Of a stretch of 64,000 bases of DNA, positions 35,892 to 44,952 are shown in pieces. The stretch is taken from positions 148,476 through 212,475 of the forward strand of contig NZ_JACOFW010000003.1 of assembly GCF_014284305.1 (NCBI RefSeq), given 5' to 3'. The notes under the pieces are model-generated. The model had not been told where the DNA came from. It made no database searches and saw only the letters and a program-made list of their open reading frames with translations. A program made the translations under genes and the position numbers. This stretch comes from Affinundibacterium seohonense. Lineage in GTDB: Bacteria > Pseudomonadota > Gammaproteobacteria > Burkholderiales > Burkholderiaceae_D. Position 1 is the first letter of the stretch; every line of letters starts with the position of its first letter.

Positions 35892-37694
35892 GTGAAATTT
35901 CTTGAACAAACCCCTGCGTTTCTATTTTTCACAGGTAAAGGTGGCGTGGGAAAAACCTCGCTCGCCTGTGCGACGGCCATTTACTTGGCGGATCTTGGCA
36001 AACGCGTGCTGTTAGTCAGCACCGATCCAGCGTCGAATGTCGGCCAAGTGTTTGGCATCGCGATCGGCAATCACATCACGCCTGTGAGTGCAGTTGCAAA
36101 TTTATCTGCTCTAGAAATTGATCCGCAAGCAGCAGCGCAAATCTATCGCGACAAGATCGTTGGCCCGGTGCGTGGGGTCTTACCAGATGCAGTAGTCAAC
36201 AGCATCGAAGAACAATTGTCTGGGGCGTGTACCACCGAGATTGCCGCTTTTGATGAGTTCACGGGTTTGCTCACCAATCAATCTTTGATCAGCCAATTTG
36301 ATCACATCCTATTCGATACAGCGCCAACGGGTCATACCATACGCATGTTGCAATTGCCTGGTGCATGGTCCGACTTCTTAGAAGAAGGCAAAGGCGATGC
36401 ATCGTGCTTGGGCCCGCTAGCTGGATTAGAAAAGCAACGCGAGCAATATCATGCTGCGGTGGAAGCCTTAGCTGATCCACAACGCACACGCATGGTCTTG
36501 GTTGCGCGTGCGCAAACGGCGGCTTTACGTGAGGCAGCACGCACACACGAAGAATTAGCAGCGATTGGATTTCAACATCAATATTTAGTGATCAATGGCG
36601 TGATGCCAGAAACCGAGGCGGCACATGACAAGTTGGCAGCAGCCATCGTGCAACGTGAACAAAGCACGCTAAACGCGATGCCTGCAGTGTTGGTCAATGC
36701 ACCGATTGACTATGTTCCTTTGCTAGGCTTCAACTTAGTTGGCTTGCCTGCGCTGCGTGCTTTGTTGAACCCATCTTCTGCGGCAATACCGACGAGCGAA
36801 ATATCAACAAGCGAAATATCAACTACGCCAAGCTGCCCAAACTTATCCAGCTTGATTGATGATTTAACAGCCGATGGTCATGGTTTGATTATGACTATGG
36901 GCAAAGGCGGTGTCGGCAAAACCACAGTGGCAGCGGCACTCGCAGTTGAGTTGGCGCGTCGTGGTCATGCAGTACATTTAACGACCTCCGATCCCGCAGC
37001 ACATGTGTTGGCGGCACTCGGTGGCGAAGTCGAGAATATGAGCGTCAGTCGTATCGATCCACAAGCCGCGACGGAAGCTTATCGCGCGCAAGTGATGGCG
37101 AGTAAAGGGAAACATCTGGATGATGCTGGTCGCGCCCTATTGGAAGAAGATCTGCGCTCGCCATGTACCGAAGAGATTGCCGTGTTTCAAGCTTTCTCAC
37201 GCGTGATTCGTGAAGCCGGAAAAAAGTTTGTCGTAATGGATACCGCGCCGACGGGGCATACTTTGTTATTGCTCGATGCAACGGGTGCTTATCACCGCGA
37301 AATCGCGCGTCAAATGGAAAGCACTGGGGTGCGTTTTAATACGCCGATGATGCAACTACAAGATCCGCAGCAAACCAAGATACTAATTGTCACGCTGGCA
37401 GAAACCACGCCGGTGTTGGAAGCGGCAAGCTTGCAGCATGATTTACGACGTGCGGGGATTGAGCCTTGGGCTTGGGTCATTAACAATAGCCTCGCCTTAG
37501 CGCATCCCACATCAGCCTTATTGCAACAACGGGCACACAATGAATTAGCGCAGATTCAAGCAGTGTCGGAACAACATGCTAAGCGCTGGGCGGTGATTGC
37601 CTTACAAGAACAAGAGCCAGTTGGGGCTGCGCGTTTACAGGCTTTGTTGAAAAACCCCATTGAAGAAGCTGTCAACAGCACTTATCTCTCCTAG
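35892..37694 (+). CDS. arsA: Arsenite-stimulated ATPase ArsA
   Basis: A 600-residue ATPase with two homologous halves. The first P-loop is FFTGKGGVGKTSLA near residue 15 and the second is GKGGVGKTTVA near residue 338. Each half has a DTAPTGHT signal sequence (near residues 142 and 454). Cysteines CTTEIAAF and CTEEIAVF are the As(III) ligands. A GTG at 35892 is used as start. ArsA normally energises ArsB or Acr3; here only AqpS is nearby, so the partner must be elsewhere or unusual. Confidence 0.95.
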   Translation: MKFLEQTPAFLFFTGKGGVGKTSLACATAIYLADLGKRVLLVSTDPASNVGQVFGIAIGNHITPVSAVANLSALEIDPQAAAQIYRDKIVGPVRGVLPDAVVNSIEEQLSGACTTEIAAFDEFTGLLTNQSLISQFDHILFDTAPTGHTIRMLQLPGAWSDFLEEGKGDASCLGPLAGLEKQREQYHAAVEALADPQRTRMVLVARAQTAALREAARTHEELAAIGFQHQYLVINGVMPETEAAHDKLAAAIVQREQSTLNAMPAVLVNAPIDYVPLLGFNLVGLPALRALLNPSSAAIPTSEISTSEISTTPSCPNLSSLIDDLTADGHGLIMTMGKGGVGKTTVAAALAVELARRGHAVHLTTSDPAAHVLAALGGEVENMSVSRIDPQAATEAYRAQVMASKGKHLDDAGRALLEEDLRSPCTEEIAVFQAFSRVIREAGKKFVVMDTAPTGHTLLLLDATGAYHREIARQMESTGVRFNTPMMQLQDPQQTKILIVTLAETTPVLEAASLQHDLRRAGIEPWAWVINNSLALAHPTSALLQQRAHNELAQIQAVSEQHAKRWAVIALQEQEPVGAARLQALLKNPIEEAVNSTYLS

Positions 37695-37747
37695 GTTCCT
37701 CTCCTTCAAAGCAGTGGTAACGATACAAGTTGCAGCCACACAGATAG

Positions 37748-37788
37748 TTCCCTCCCCTTCAAGGGGAGGGCTAGGGTGGGGATGGGGT
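37748..37788. repeat. REP-like GC-rich palindrome with tail
   Basis: CCCTCCCCTTCAAGGGGAGG followed by GCTAGGGTGGGGATGGGG. The hairpin core is a 9-10 bp stem, and the tail is G-rich. It is the same type as the copy inside metG. With the copy at 37870 it forms an inverted pair in the arsA-GntR spacer. Confidence 0.8.
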
Positions 37789-37869
37789 GTTTGAGTCATT
37801 TCAGAACTTTGTCGTCTTTTAAATGCGATTGATTAATGGCAATTGAACTGCGCCATTTGAATCTGAACC

Positions 37870-37911
37870 TCCCTCACCCCTACCCTCTCCCGCATGCGGG
37901 AGAGGGGGGGG
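37870..37911. repeat. REP-like GC-rich palindrome with tail (inverted)
   Basis: The C-rich tail CTCACCCCTA precedes a perfect stem CCCTCTCCCG/CGGGAGAGGG around CATG. Orientation is opposite to the copy at 37748, giving a tail-to-tail pair about 80 bases apart. Confidence 0.8.
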
Positions 37912-37993
37912 TAATATCCATATCGTACAACCAAGATTCATTGATCTGGTTTTTCACTTTTTCTCAACATAGAAACCCATTTCAACAGTGAGG

Positions 37994-38017
37994 ACTTATC
38001 GGTTATCATACAAGAAA
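37994..38017. promoter_or_regulatory. Possible operator of the kdg regulator
   Basis: Read on the minus strand, TTGTATGATAACCGATAAGT resembles TTGTACGATGACGTATCACT upstream of kdgD. Both lie shortly upstream of a start in the kdg region, here before the GntR gene. Evidence is limited to this two-site similarity. Confidence 0.4.
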
Positions 38018-38084
38018 TGACTAAGCCTCCATCCTACCGCATTTCGTTTTGGTTTAGTCTCAACAAACAAAGATCAATTTCAAT

Positions 38085-38828
38085 ATGACCAGCACAAACG
38101 CCAACCCAGTCCCCATTCGCAGCAAACCACGTAATCTTGCCAGCGCAGTGGTCGATCACTTAACGACACGCGTTAAGAGCGATGATTTAAAAGTTGGAGA
38201 AAAGCTGCCGACAGAATCGGAAATCATGCAGGTTTATGGCGTCAGCCGCACCGTTGTGCGTGAGGCGATTTCGCAACTGAAAGCAGCCGGCTTAGTCGAA
38301 ACGCGGCACGGCATTGGCACTTTTGTACTCGCACCTTCGCATCATCTGGGCTTACAAAATTCGTCGATCGTGACGGTACGCGACGTACTCGCGGTATTAG
38401 AAATTCGCATCAGTTTGGAAACCGAAGCCGCTTGGCATGCCGCCGCGCGCCGCAGTGAAGCACAGGTCGAAGAGATGCGCGCGGTCCTGCAACAAATGCG
38501 CGCCACGGTCGAGTCTGGCGCACATTCCGTCGATGCCGATGTGCGCTTTCACTTATTGATTGCCCAAGCGACTGGCAATCCTTATTTTGTTGAGTTACTT
38601 GGGCATTTGGGACACACCTTGATTCCGCGTGCACGTTTGAATACCGCGCAACTCAATCAAGATGATCCATCTGCTTATTTGGTGCGCGTGCATCATGAGC
38701 ATGAGGATATTTTTAATGCGATTTTGCGTAAAGATCCTGAGGCAGCGCGGGCGGCTATGCGGACGCATTTGAGTAATAGTCGGGAGAGATTGAGGTTGGC
38801 GCAGGAGGTGATTGAGGGGGCGGGCTGA
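38085..38828 (+). CDS. GntR/FadR-family regulator with FCD domain
   Basis: A 247-residue regulator. The N-terminal winged helix has KLPTESEIMQVYGVSRTVVR and ISQLKAAGLVETRHGIGTFV. The FCD ligand domain follows (VLEIRISLETEAAWHAAARR, then HLLIAQATGNPYFVELLGHL, and HEHEDIFNAI), with the metal-type histidines. Such proteins often regulate sugar-acid catabolism. It lies upstream of kdgD on the same strand, about 1 kb away, with element B between, and is the probable regulator of the kdgD cluster. Confidence 0.92.
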   Translation: MTSTNANPVPIRSKPRNLASAVVDHLTTRVKSDDLKVGEKLPTESEIMQVYGVSRTVVREAISQLKAAGLVETRHGIGTFVLAPSHHLGLQNSSIVTVRDVLAVLEIRISLETEAAWHAAARRSEAQVEEMRAVLQQMRATVESGAHSVDADVRFHLLIAQATGNPYFVELLGHLGHTLIPRARLNTAQLNQDDPSAYLVRVHHEHEDIFNAILRKDPEAARAAMRTHLSNSRERLRLAQEVIEGAG

Positions 38829-38913
38829 TTTTCTTTTCTTCTTTTAAATCATTAAATTCGGGCTCTACACTGTCTGTATTCCCACCAATTGTCAGCTATT
38901 TTCATCGTTCACA

Positions 38914-39460
38914 GGTCGGGTGTGGCCCGACAGCCAATCACCTTTTTTGCTTCGCCAAAAAAGGTAATCCAAAAAAGGCGACCGTAGACTCGCCCCTTCG
39001 GGGTGCTTACGCTTCGCTTCAGCATAATTTGTGCGTCACAAAAAATGGGAAAGTGTTGAAACTCGCTGCGCTCAGACAGCAACACTTTCTTATCCATTTT
39101 TTGCGAAGCACAAATTACATCGTCTCAAACGGGGGTAGGTCAAAAACAAAGTCAAAAACGACGACCAACAACCGACATTAGAAAATGAAGGTTCGATGAT
39201 ACTGATTGTTTTAGTGTTGCCGTTGCTTTTGGTGTTGTAGTTGATTTTGATCTTCATCCACTTCTGACACTGCCAATTGTGCAGGACAGAAAATGGATAA
39301 AGAAAGTGTCGTTGTCTGAGCGAAGCGAGTTTCGACACTTTCCCATTTTTTGTCCTGCACAATTGGGAAGCCGAAGGCCAGTGGCAGCGTGGTCGCCTTT
39401 CTTTGCTTCCTTTCTTTGGCGAAGCAAAGAAAGGAAGTGGCTGTCGGGCCACACCCGACC
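38914..39460. repeat. Composite hairpin element B (about 550 bp, two inverted arms)
   Basis: The diverged copy of the element at 9839-10371, in the opposite orientation. Outer ends are GGTCGGGTGTGGCCCGACAG and its complement CTGTCGGGCCACACCCGACC. The inner flank after the left arm (CAAATTACATCGTCTCAAAC) matches the complement of the inner flank of the right arm of element A, and the right arm flank (ACTTCTGACACTGCCAATTG) matches that of A's left arm. Stem sequences are better conserved than loops. Open frames in it are artefacts of the hairpins. Confidence 0.9.
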
Positions 39461-39565
39461 TTCGGACCACAAACCATTCGCGAAAATAAACATTACCCAA
39501 GAAAATTCAGCCCCAAAAAAATAACCAAACTTGCTGAAAACTTTCGCCCGAGTCCCTAGTAATTA

Positions 39566-39602
39566 CCCATCCCCATCCCAGCCTTCCCCTTGAAGGGGAA
39601 GG
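39566..39602. repeat. REP-like GC-rich palindrome
   Basis: A C-rich tail CCCATCCCCATCCCAG precedes the stem CCTTCCCCTT/AAGGGGAAGG. It is the same family and tail type as the metG copy, between element B and kdgD. Confidence 0.78.
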
Positions 39603-39692
39603 TGCGCCAAAACATTCAAGCAAATCCTTTCATTAAGAACAACAAAATCTTCACCATCAATAAATTCGAAAAAACCCTTTGCAAAAACCAAT

Positions 39693-39722
39693 TTTAAGTT
39701 GTACGATGACGTATCACTTAAA
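39693..39722. promoter_or_regulatory. Possible operator upstream of kdgD
   Basis: TTTAAGT and ACTTAAA are inverted repeats 16 bases apart; between them is a second inverted pair, TACG and CGTA. It lies 61 bases upstream of the kdgD start. A related sequence lies upstream of the GntR gene at 38085. Confidence 0.45.
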
Positions 39723-39782
39723 TTTAGACCCATGATTTTTTCCAATTCCACCCAATTTCCTGCATTTATCACTGGAGACACT

Positions 39783-40694
39783 ATGCACCCGCAAGAACTC
39801 AAACAAATCCTCTCGTCTGGACTCTTATCCTTTCCTATCACCGACTTCGATGAAAATGATGACTTCCGTGCTGATACTTATGCTGAACGTCTGGAGTGGT
39901 TAGCGCCGTATGGTGCGAGTGCTTTGTTTGCCGCGGGTGGGACAGGTGAATTCTTTTCTTTGACACCAGGCGAATACAGCGATGTGATCCGTACTGCAGT
40001 TGATACTTGCCGTGGCAAAGTGCCAATTTTGGCGGGTGTCGGTGGCCCCACACGCACTGCGATTGCGTTAGCGCAGGATGCGCAGCGTTTAGGTGCTCAG
40101 GGTTTGTTGTTGTTGCCGCATTATTTAACCGAAGCTAGCCAAGATGGCTTGATCGAGCATGTTGCCGAAGTTTGTAAATCCGTCAGTATTGGTGTGGTTG
40201 TCTACAACCGTGCTAATTGCCGCTTGACACCAGACTCTTTGGAAAAACTAGCAGCACGTTGCCCAAATCTCATCGGTTTTAAAGACGGTGTCGGTGACAT
40301 CGAATTGATGGTGTCCATCTGGCGCCGTATGGGTGATCGCTTCAGCTATCTCGGCGGTTTACCGACAGCAGAGATTTTTGCTGGTGCTTACAAAGCGATC
40401 GGCACACCAGTGTATTCGTCTGCGGTATTCAATTTCGTTCCGAAATTGGCAATGGATTTTTACCATGCAACTGCGGCCGATGACTTCGCAACGACGAATC
40501 GTTTAATCGATGAATTCTTCCTCCCATACCTCGATATCCGTAATCGTAAGGCTGGCTATGCAGTGAGTATCGTCAAAGCTGGTGCACGCTTAGTTGGTCG
40601 CAGCGGCGGTCCAGTGCGTGCACCGTTGACTGACCTAACAGCGGAAGAAGATGAAATGCTGTTAAAGTTAATTCGCGCGCAAGGTCCGCAATAA
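39783..40694 (+). CDS. kdgD: 5-dehydro-4-deoxyglucarate dehydratase
   Basis: A 303-residue TIM-barrel enzyme of the DHDPS/NAL superfamily. It removes water and CO2 from 5-keto-4-deoxy-D-glucarate, giving 2,5-dioxovalerate. The start [25 protein letters not shown], the tyrosine in VVVYNRANC and the Schiff-base lysine in [11 protein letters not shown] are typical of KDGDH. The frame is open to 39699, but the ATG at 39783 has GGAG and matches the family start. It is the first gene of the cluster leading to 2-oxoglutarate. Confidence 0.95.
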   Translation: MHPQELKQILSSGLLSFPITDFDENDDFRADTYAERLEWLAPYGASALFAAGGTGEFFSLTPGEYSDVIRTAVDTCRGKVPILAGVGGPTRTAIALAQDAQRLGAQGLLLLPHYLTEASQDGLIEHVAEVCKSVSIGVVVYNRANCRLTPDSLEKLAARCPNLIGFKDGVGDIELMVSIWRRMGDRFSYLGGLPTAEIFAGAYKAIGTPVYSSAVFNFVPKLAMDFYHATAADDFATTNRLIDEFFLPYLDIRNRKAGYAVSIVKAGARLVGRSGGPVRAPLTDLTAEEDEMLLKLIRAQGPQ

Positions 40695-40813
40695 ACGTCG
40701 AAGTCAGCGTAAAAATAAGCACGAATGATGACGATTTCCATCAAGACTGGGCGCAATCGCCCAGTTAAAATGAAATGTTCATCAACGTAAGATTACGAAT
40801 CAAGGAGTAATGC

Positions 40814-42394
40814 ATGCAAATCACAGGAAGCATGGTCATCGGCCAGGAATCCCTATTCGGTAGTGCGGGCACGATCAAAGCGATCAATCCCGCCACTAAC
40901 AGCGAATTCGAACCCGCATTTGGTTTGGCGACCAAAGAGGATGTCGATCAAGCATGTCAATTGGCAGCAGCCACATTCGATAGCTATCGTGAAACCACCC
41001 CGGAGCAACGAGCGACATTTTTAGAGAAAATTGCTGAAAATATTTTAGCACTGGGTAACACGCTAATCGAACGTGCGCATCAAGAAACTGGCTTGCCAGT
41101 AGCGCGTTTGGAAGGCGAACGTGGTCGCACGATGAATCAATTGCGATTGTTCGCCAAAGTTGTGCGCGATGGTGCCTATCTGTCTGCAACACTTGATTCT
41201 GCCTTGCCAGAACGCGTTCCGCCACGTCCTGATTTACGTTTGCGTAAAATTGGATTAGGCCCAGTTGCGGTCTTCGGCGCAAGTAACTTCCCGTTAGCAT
41301 TCTCCGTTGCTGGTGGTGATACTGCATCCGCTCTCGCAGCAGGTTGCCCAGTGGTTGTCAAAGCACATAGCGCGCATCTCGGTACGTCCGAATTAGTCGG
41401 TAAAGCGATACAGCAAGCTGCGAAAGATTGTGGTTTGACCGGCGTATTCTCCATGTTAATTGGTGATGGTCGTCAGATCGGCCAAAGTTTAGTCGCCCAC
41501 CCTGCAATCAAAGCCGTCGGCTTCACTGGCTCTCGTCAAGGTGGTATGGCGTTGGTGCGTACTGCCGCAGCACGTGCGGAACCGATTCCTGTATATGCGG
41601 AGATGAGTAGTATCAATCCTGTTTTCTTACTGCCCGATGCATTAAAAACCAAGGGTGCGAGCATTGCGCAAGGTTTCGCCGATTCATTGACGATGGGTGC
41701 GGGACAATTCTGTACCAATCCTGGCATGGTCATCGCGTTAGACAGTCCAGAGTTACAGGGCTTTATTGATAAAGCAAGTGCGGCATTACAGGCAAAACCT
41801 GCAGCCACGATGTTAACGCCAGGCATTCATCAAGCCTACAGCTCAGGTGTTGAACGCTTAAATCAAGTCAGTGGAGTCGCGGTTTTGGCACAAGGTCAAG
41901 AAGCGACGACACCGTGTGCAGCACGCGCTAATCTGGCAGTCTGCCATGCAAAAGATTTCTTAAATAATATTGCATTGCATGATGAAGTTTTTGGTCCATC
42001 TTCGCTCTTGATTCGCTGCAAAGACCTGACCGAAATGCAAGCAATTGCTGAACACATCGAAGGCCAATTAACGGCGACTGTGCACGCAACCGCAGCAGAT
42101 TACGCGATTGCTAAATCCTTGTTACCGACCTTGGAACGTAAAGCTGGTCGTATCTTGTTTAATGGTTTTCCAACAGGTGTCGAAGTCTGTCACGCGATGG
42201 TGCATGGTGGTCCTTTCCCATCGACTTCGGACAGCCGTTCAACTTCGGTTGGTGCCAGTGCGATTGATCGTTTCTTGCGTCCAGTTTGTTATCAAGAGTT
42301 CCCTGCTGAACTCTTGCCAACCAGCTTGCAAGATGCCAATCCTTACGGTATCCCACGTGTGGTCAATGGTGAATTGACCGTGCAAGCCAAGTAA
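40814..42394 (+). CDS. 2,5-dioxovalerate dehydrogenase (aldehyde dehydrogenase)
   Basis: A 526-residue aldehyde dehydrogenase similar to alpha-ketoglutaric semialdehyde dehydrogenases, which oxidise 2,5-dioxovalerate to 2-oxoglutarate. Motifs are [20 protein letters not shown] with the N of the active site, [14 protein letters not shown], the cofactor segment [13 protein letters not shown], a catalytic cysteine in [10 protein letters not shown], and the long form of about 525 residues. It directly follows kdgD, whose product is its likely substrate. Confidence 0.93.
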   Translation: MQITGSMVIGQESLFGSAGTIKAINPATNSEFEPAFGLATKEDVDQACQLAAATFDSYRETTPEQRATFLEKIAENILALGNTLIERAHQETGLPVARLEGERGRTMNQLRLFAKVVRDGAYLSATLDSALPERVPPRPDLRLRKIGLGPVAVFGASNFPLAFSVAGGDTASALAAGCPVVVKAHSAHLGTSELVGKAIQQAAKDCGLTGVFSMLIGDGRQIGQSLVAHPAIKAVGFTGSRQGGMALVRTAAARAEPIPVYAEMSSINPVFLLPDALKTKGASIAQGFADSLTMGAGQFCTNPGMVIALDSPELQGFIDKASAALQAKPAATMLTPGIHQAYSSGVERLNQVSGVAVLAQGQEATTPCAARANLAVCHAKDFLNNIALHDEVFGPSSLLIRCKDLTEMQAIAEHIEGQLTATVHATAADYAIAKSLLPTLERKAGRILFNGFPTGVEVCHAMVHGGPFPSTSDSRSTSVGASAIDRFLRPVCYQEFPAELLPTSLQDANPYGIPRVVNGELTVQAK

Positions 42395-42406
42395 TCTGTA
42401 AAAGAG

Positions 42407-42434
42407 TTCCCTCTCCTGTATTCGGGAGGGGAAA
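42407..42434. repeat. Degenerate REP-like palindrome
   Basis: TTCCCTCTCCTGTATTCGGG followed by AGGGGAAA: an imperfect stem of the same GC-rich family, without the usual tail. It lies just after the aldehyde dehydrogenase stop and could act as a weak terminator. Confidence 0.6.
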
Positions 42435-42442
42435 TCAAAAAA

Positions 42443-42526
42443 TGTAGGGCGGGCGCAACCCGCGCCGCCTGTCGATGGCTCACGCCTGCGCAATTTTTAA
42501 ACGACGTGAATTGCACCAGCCCTACA
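42443..42526. repeat. 84-base element with TGTAGGGC inverted ends
   Basis: TGTAGGGC at the left end and GCCCTACA at the right are perfect 8 bp inverted repeats; the left part has GCGGGCGCAACCCGCGC. The layout suggests a small non-autonomous repeat. It covers the spacer before the MFS gene, and part of it would be translated if an upstream start at 42475 were used. Confidence 0.55.
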
Positions 42527-42591
42527 AATCGAAATCTAAATCGAAATTCAAATTAACAGCACTGCCAAAAACAATAAAACCGGAGACACCT

Positions 42592-43977
42592 ATGTCAACA
42601 CATGCACAAGTCCATGCCACAGGCATAGGCAAATACCGATGGACCATCTGCGCACTTTTGTTTTTTGCGACGACCATCAATTATTTAGATCGTCAGGTCT
42701 TGAGCTTATTGGCACCTGACTTGAGCAAAGAGTTTGGTTGGACGAATAGCGATTATGCGAACATCACCGCTGCGTTTCAATTTGTGTATGCGATTTCCAT
42801 GTTGTTTGCAGGTCGTTTCATTGACAAAATCGGAACAAAAAAAGCCTTTGTTCTCGCCATTACCGTATGGTCTCTTGGTGCCATCATGCATGCGTATGCG
42901 ATCTTTTTTGGTGAAGCCATCAACAGTATCGCGACTGCACTAGGACTCGCAGCCGTTCCCGTCTCGATCGCAGGTTTTATGATTTCTCGTGCCGTTTTGG
43001 CGTTAGGTGAAGCAGGTAACTTCCCAGCAGCGATTAAAGCAACCGCAGAATATTTCCCTAAAAAAGAACGCTCTTTTGCAACTGGCATATTCAATTCTGG
43101 TGCCAACATTGGTGCCGTGCTGGCACCGATCACCGTGCCCTTGATTGCTGCAGCATGGGGTTGGCAGGCGACCTTCATTATCGTTGGCGCAATTGGTTTT
43201 ATTTGGCTTGGTGCATGGATGGTGTTCTATGACAAACCAGAAGAGCAAAAACGTTTGTCCGCAGAAGAACTCGCTTACATCAATCATGATCAATTGACAG
43301 ATGGCGTGGTCGAGAGTAATGACGATGGCAAGAAATTTTCTTGGTTCCAATTACTCGCGTATCGTCAGACTTGGGCATTCGCCTTTGGCAAATTTATGAC
43401 CGATGGCGTTTGGTGGTTTTTCTTATTTTGGTTGCCTAAATATCTTGCTGCGCAATACGGTATGAAAACGACCGAATTCGTGATTCCATTGGCAGTGTTA
43501 TACAGCATGACCATGGTCGGCAGTATCGGTGGTGGTTGGTTACCAACCTACTTTATCAATCGCGGTGATGCGCCTTATGATGGTCGCATGAAGGCGATGT
43601 TGATGATTGCGATTTTCCCGCTGGTCGTTTTATTGGCGCAACCGCTCGGCTATCTAAGCTTCTGGGTACCCGTGATTTTGATCGGTATCGGCGCTTCGGC
43701 CCATCAAGCTTGGTCAGCAAATATTTTCACGACAGTGTCTGATATGTTCCCGAAAAAAGCCGTCGCCTCTGTTGTCGGTATTGGTGGTATGGCGGGTGGT
43801 TTAGGCGGCGTTTTGATCACAAAACTCGGTGGCTGGTTGTTTGACTACTACGGAAGCCAAGGCCAATTGCAAACTGGCTACACGATCATGTTTGCGATCT
43901 GTGCACTCGCCTATTTAGTCGCTTGGACTGTAATGAAAACATTGGTACCAAAGTACAAAGTGATTAACGATCTCTAA
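42592..43977 (+). CDS. MFS transporter, hexuronate/anion:cation symporter type
   Basis: A 461-residue inner-membrane permease with about 12 helices, similar to ExuT/GudP-type transporters. The first helix region is WTICALLFFATTINYLDRQV, with the ACS-family motif LDRQVLSLL, and helix 4-5 has ALGEAGNFPAAIKATAEYFP. The ATG at 42592 has GGAG; the open frame extends to 42475 through a repeat and is rejected. It probably imports galacturonate or a related sugar acid, since kdgD, the dehydrogenase and a lactonase surround it. Confidence 0.92.
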   Translation: MSTHAQVHATGIGKYRWTICALLFFATTINYLDRQVLSLLAPDLSKEFGWTNSDYANITAAFQFVYAISMLFAGRFIDKIGTKKAFVLAITVWSLGAIMHAYAIFFGEAINSIATALGLAAVPVSIAGFMISRAVLALGEAGNFPAAIKATAEYFPKKERSFATGIFNSGANIGAVLAPITVPLIAAAWGWQATFIIVGAIGFIWLGAWMVFYDKPEEQKRLSAEELAYINHDQLTDGVVESNDDGKKFSWFQLLAYRQTWAFAFGKFMTDGVWWFFLFWLPKYLAAQYGMKTTEFVIPLAVLYSMTMVGSIGGGWLPTYFINRGDAPYDGRMKAMLMIAIFPLVVLLAQPLGYLSFWVPVILIGIGASAHQAWSANIFTTVSDMFPKKAVASVVGIGGMAGGLGGVLITKLGGWLFDYYGSQGQLQTGYTIMFAICALAYLVAWTVMKTLVPKYKVINDL

Positions 43978-43978
43978 T

Positions 43979-44890
43979 ATGCCAAACGTGCTTACTCCTG
44001 ACATCATTCGCGTTACGACGCCACAGACAAACATCCGCTGTGGCGTCGGTGAAAGCCCCATCTGGATTGCGCACGAAGCAGCCTGGTATTGGGTCGATAT
44101 CACAGCAAAGACTATCTGGCGTTTAGATGCTAGGAGCGGCGCAGTATCAAGCTGGAGCACTGCTGAAATGATAGGCTGCATGGCTCCTCAAGCTAGTGGC
44201 GGCTTTATAGCGGGAATGGAAAGCGGCGTATTTCATCTCAACGTAGTGGCAGGTGGAATCGTCGACGCACAACATCTAGCAGCGCCAGCAACATCGGCAA
44301 TGGGAATGCGTTTCAACGATGGTCGCTGTGATCGCCAAGGTCGATTTTGGAGCGGCACCATGTTGATCGATATGTCAGTGCCACGAGCTGCTGGACATTT
44401 ATATCGCTATACCAAAGAACAAGGCATCTCAGCTCCCTTCATCTCGAATTTATTTGTCCAAAATGGGCTCGCGTGGTCACCAGATGGTCGCACCATGTAC
44501 CTTTCTGATTCACATCCAAACAGCCAACTGATCTGGGCGTTTGACTACGATACAAATAGCGGCACGCCCCACAATCAACGCCTCTTTGTTGATATGAAAA
44601 CGATGGATGGTCGTCCCGATGGCGCGGCTATCGACATTGAAGGTTGTTATTGGATTTGCGCCAATGACGCCGGATTGGTTTTGCGCTTTACCCCAGAAGG
44701 AAAACTCGATCGACAAATCGCGGTGCCAATGAAAAAACCAACCATGTGCTGTTTCGGTGGTGACAAACTGGACACCTTGATGGTTGCGTCCATCGCAGCA
44801 GGGCAAGCGGCGGATGACGAATGGGCTGGTGCCACTATCCTGCTCAATCCGGGTGTCCAAGGCTATGCAGAAACCGCTTTTGCTGGATAA
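43979..44890 (+). CDS. SMP-30/gluconolactonase family protein, probable sugar-acid lactonase
   Basis: A 303-residue six-bladed propeller enzyme. Metal ligands are visible: E in VGESPIWIAHEAAWYW, N and D in MRFNDGRCDRQGRFWSG, N in FVQNGLAWSPDGRTMYLSDS. It lacks a signal peptide, so it acts in the cytosol. Uronate dehydrogenase forms galactaro-1,5-lactone, and a lactonase of this family would open it to galactarate before GarD; that specific role is an inference from the context. Its ATG is one base after the transporter stop. Confidence 0.87.
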   Translation: MPNVLTPDIIRVTTPQTNIRCGVGESPIWIAHEAAWYWVDITAKTIWRLDARSGAVSSWSTAEMIGCMAPQASGGFIAGMESGVFHLNVVAGGIVDAQHLAAPATSAMGMRFNDGRCDRQGRFWSGTMLIDMSVPRAAGHLYRYTKEQGISAPFISNLFVQNGLAWSPDGRTMYLSDSHPNSQLIWAFDYDTNSGTPHNQRLFVDMKTMDGRPDGAAIDIEGCYWICANDAGLVLRFTPEGKLDRQIAVPMKKPTMCCFGGDKLDTLMVASIAAGQAADDEWAGATILLNPGVQGYAETAFAG

Positions 44891-44952
44891 GCGTCGCTGA
44901 AATCTGTAGCGACATCAATCGTACATACGCAAGAACTCTGCTAAGGAATTCC

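Noticed and set aside
37748-37911. CRISPR-like repeats in the arsA-GntR spacer
   Set aside because: Only two palindromic units are present, in opposite orientation and without regular spacers; they are REP-like.
42475-42591. A 39-residue N-terminal extension of the MFS transporter
   Set aside because: It reads through the 84-base repeat, is lysine-rich and atypical, while ATG 42592 has a good GGAG site and the family start.
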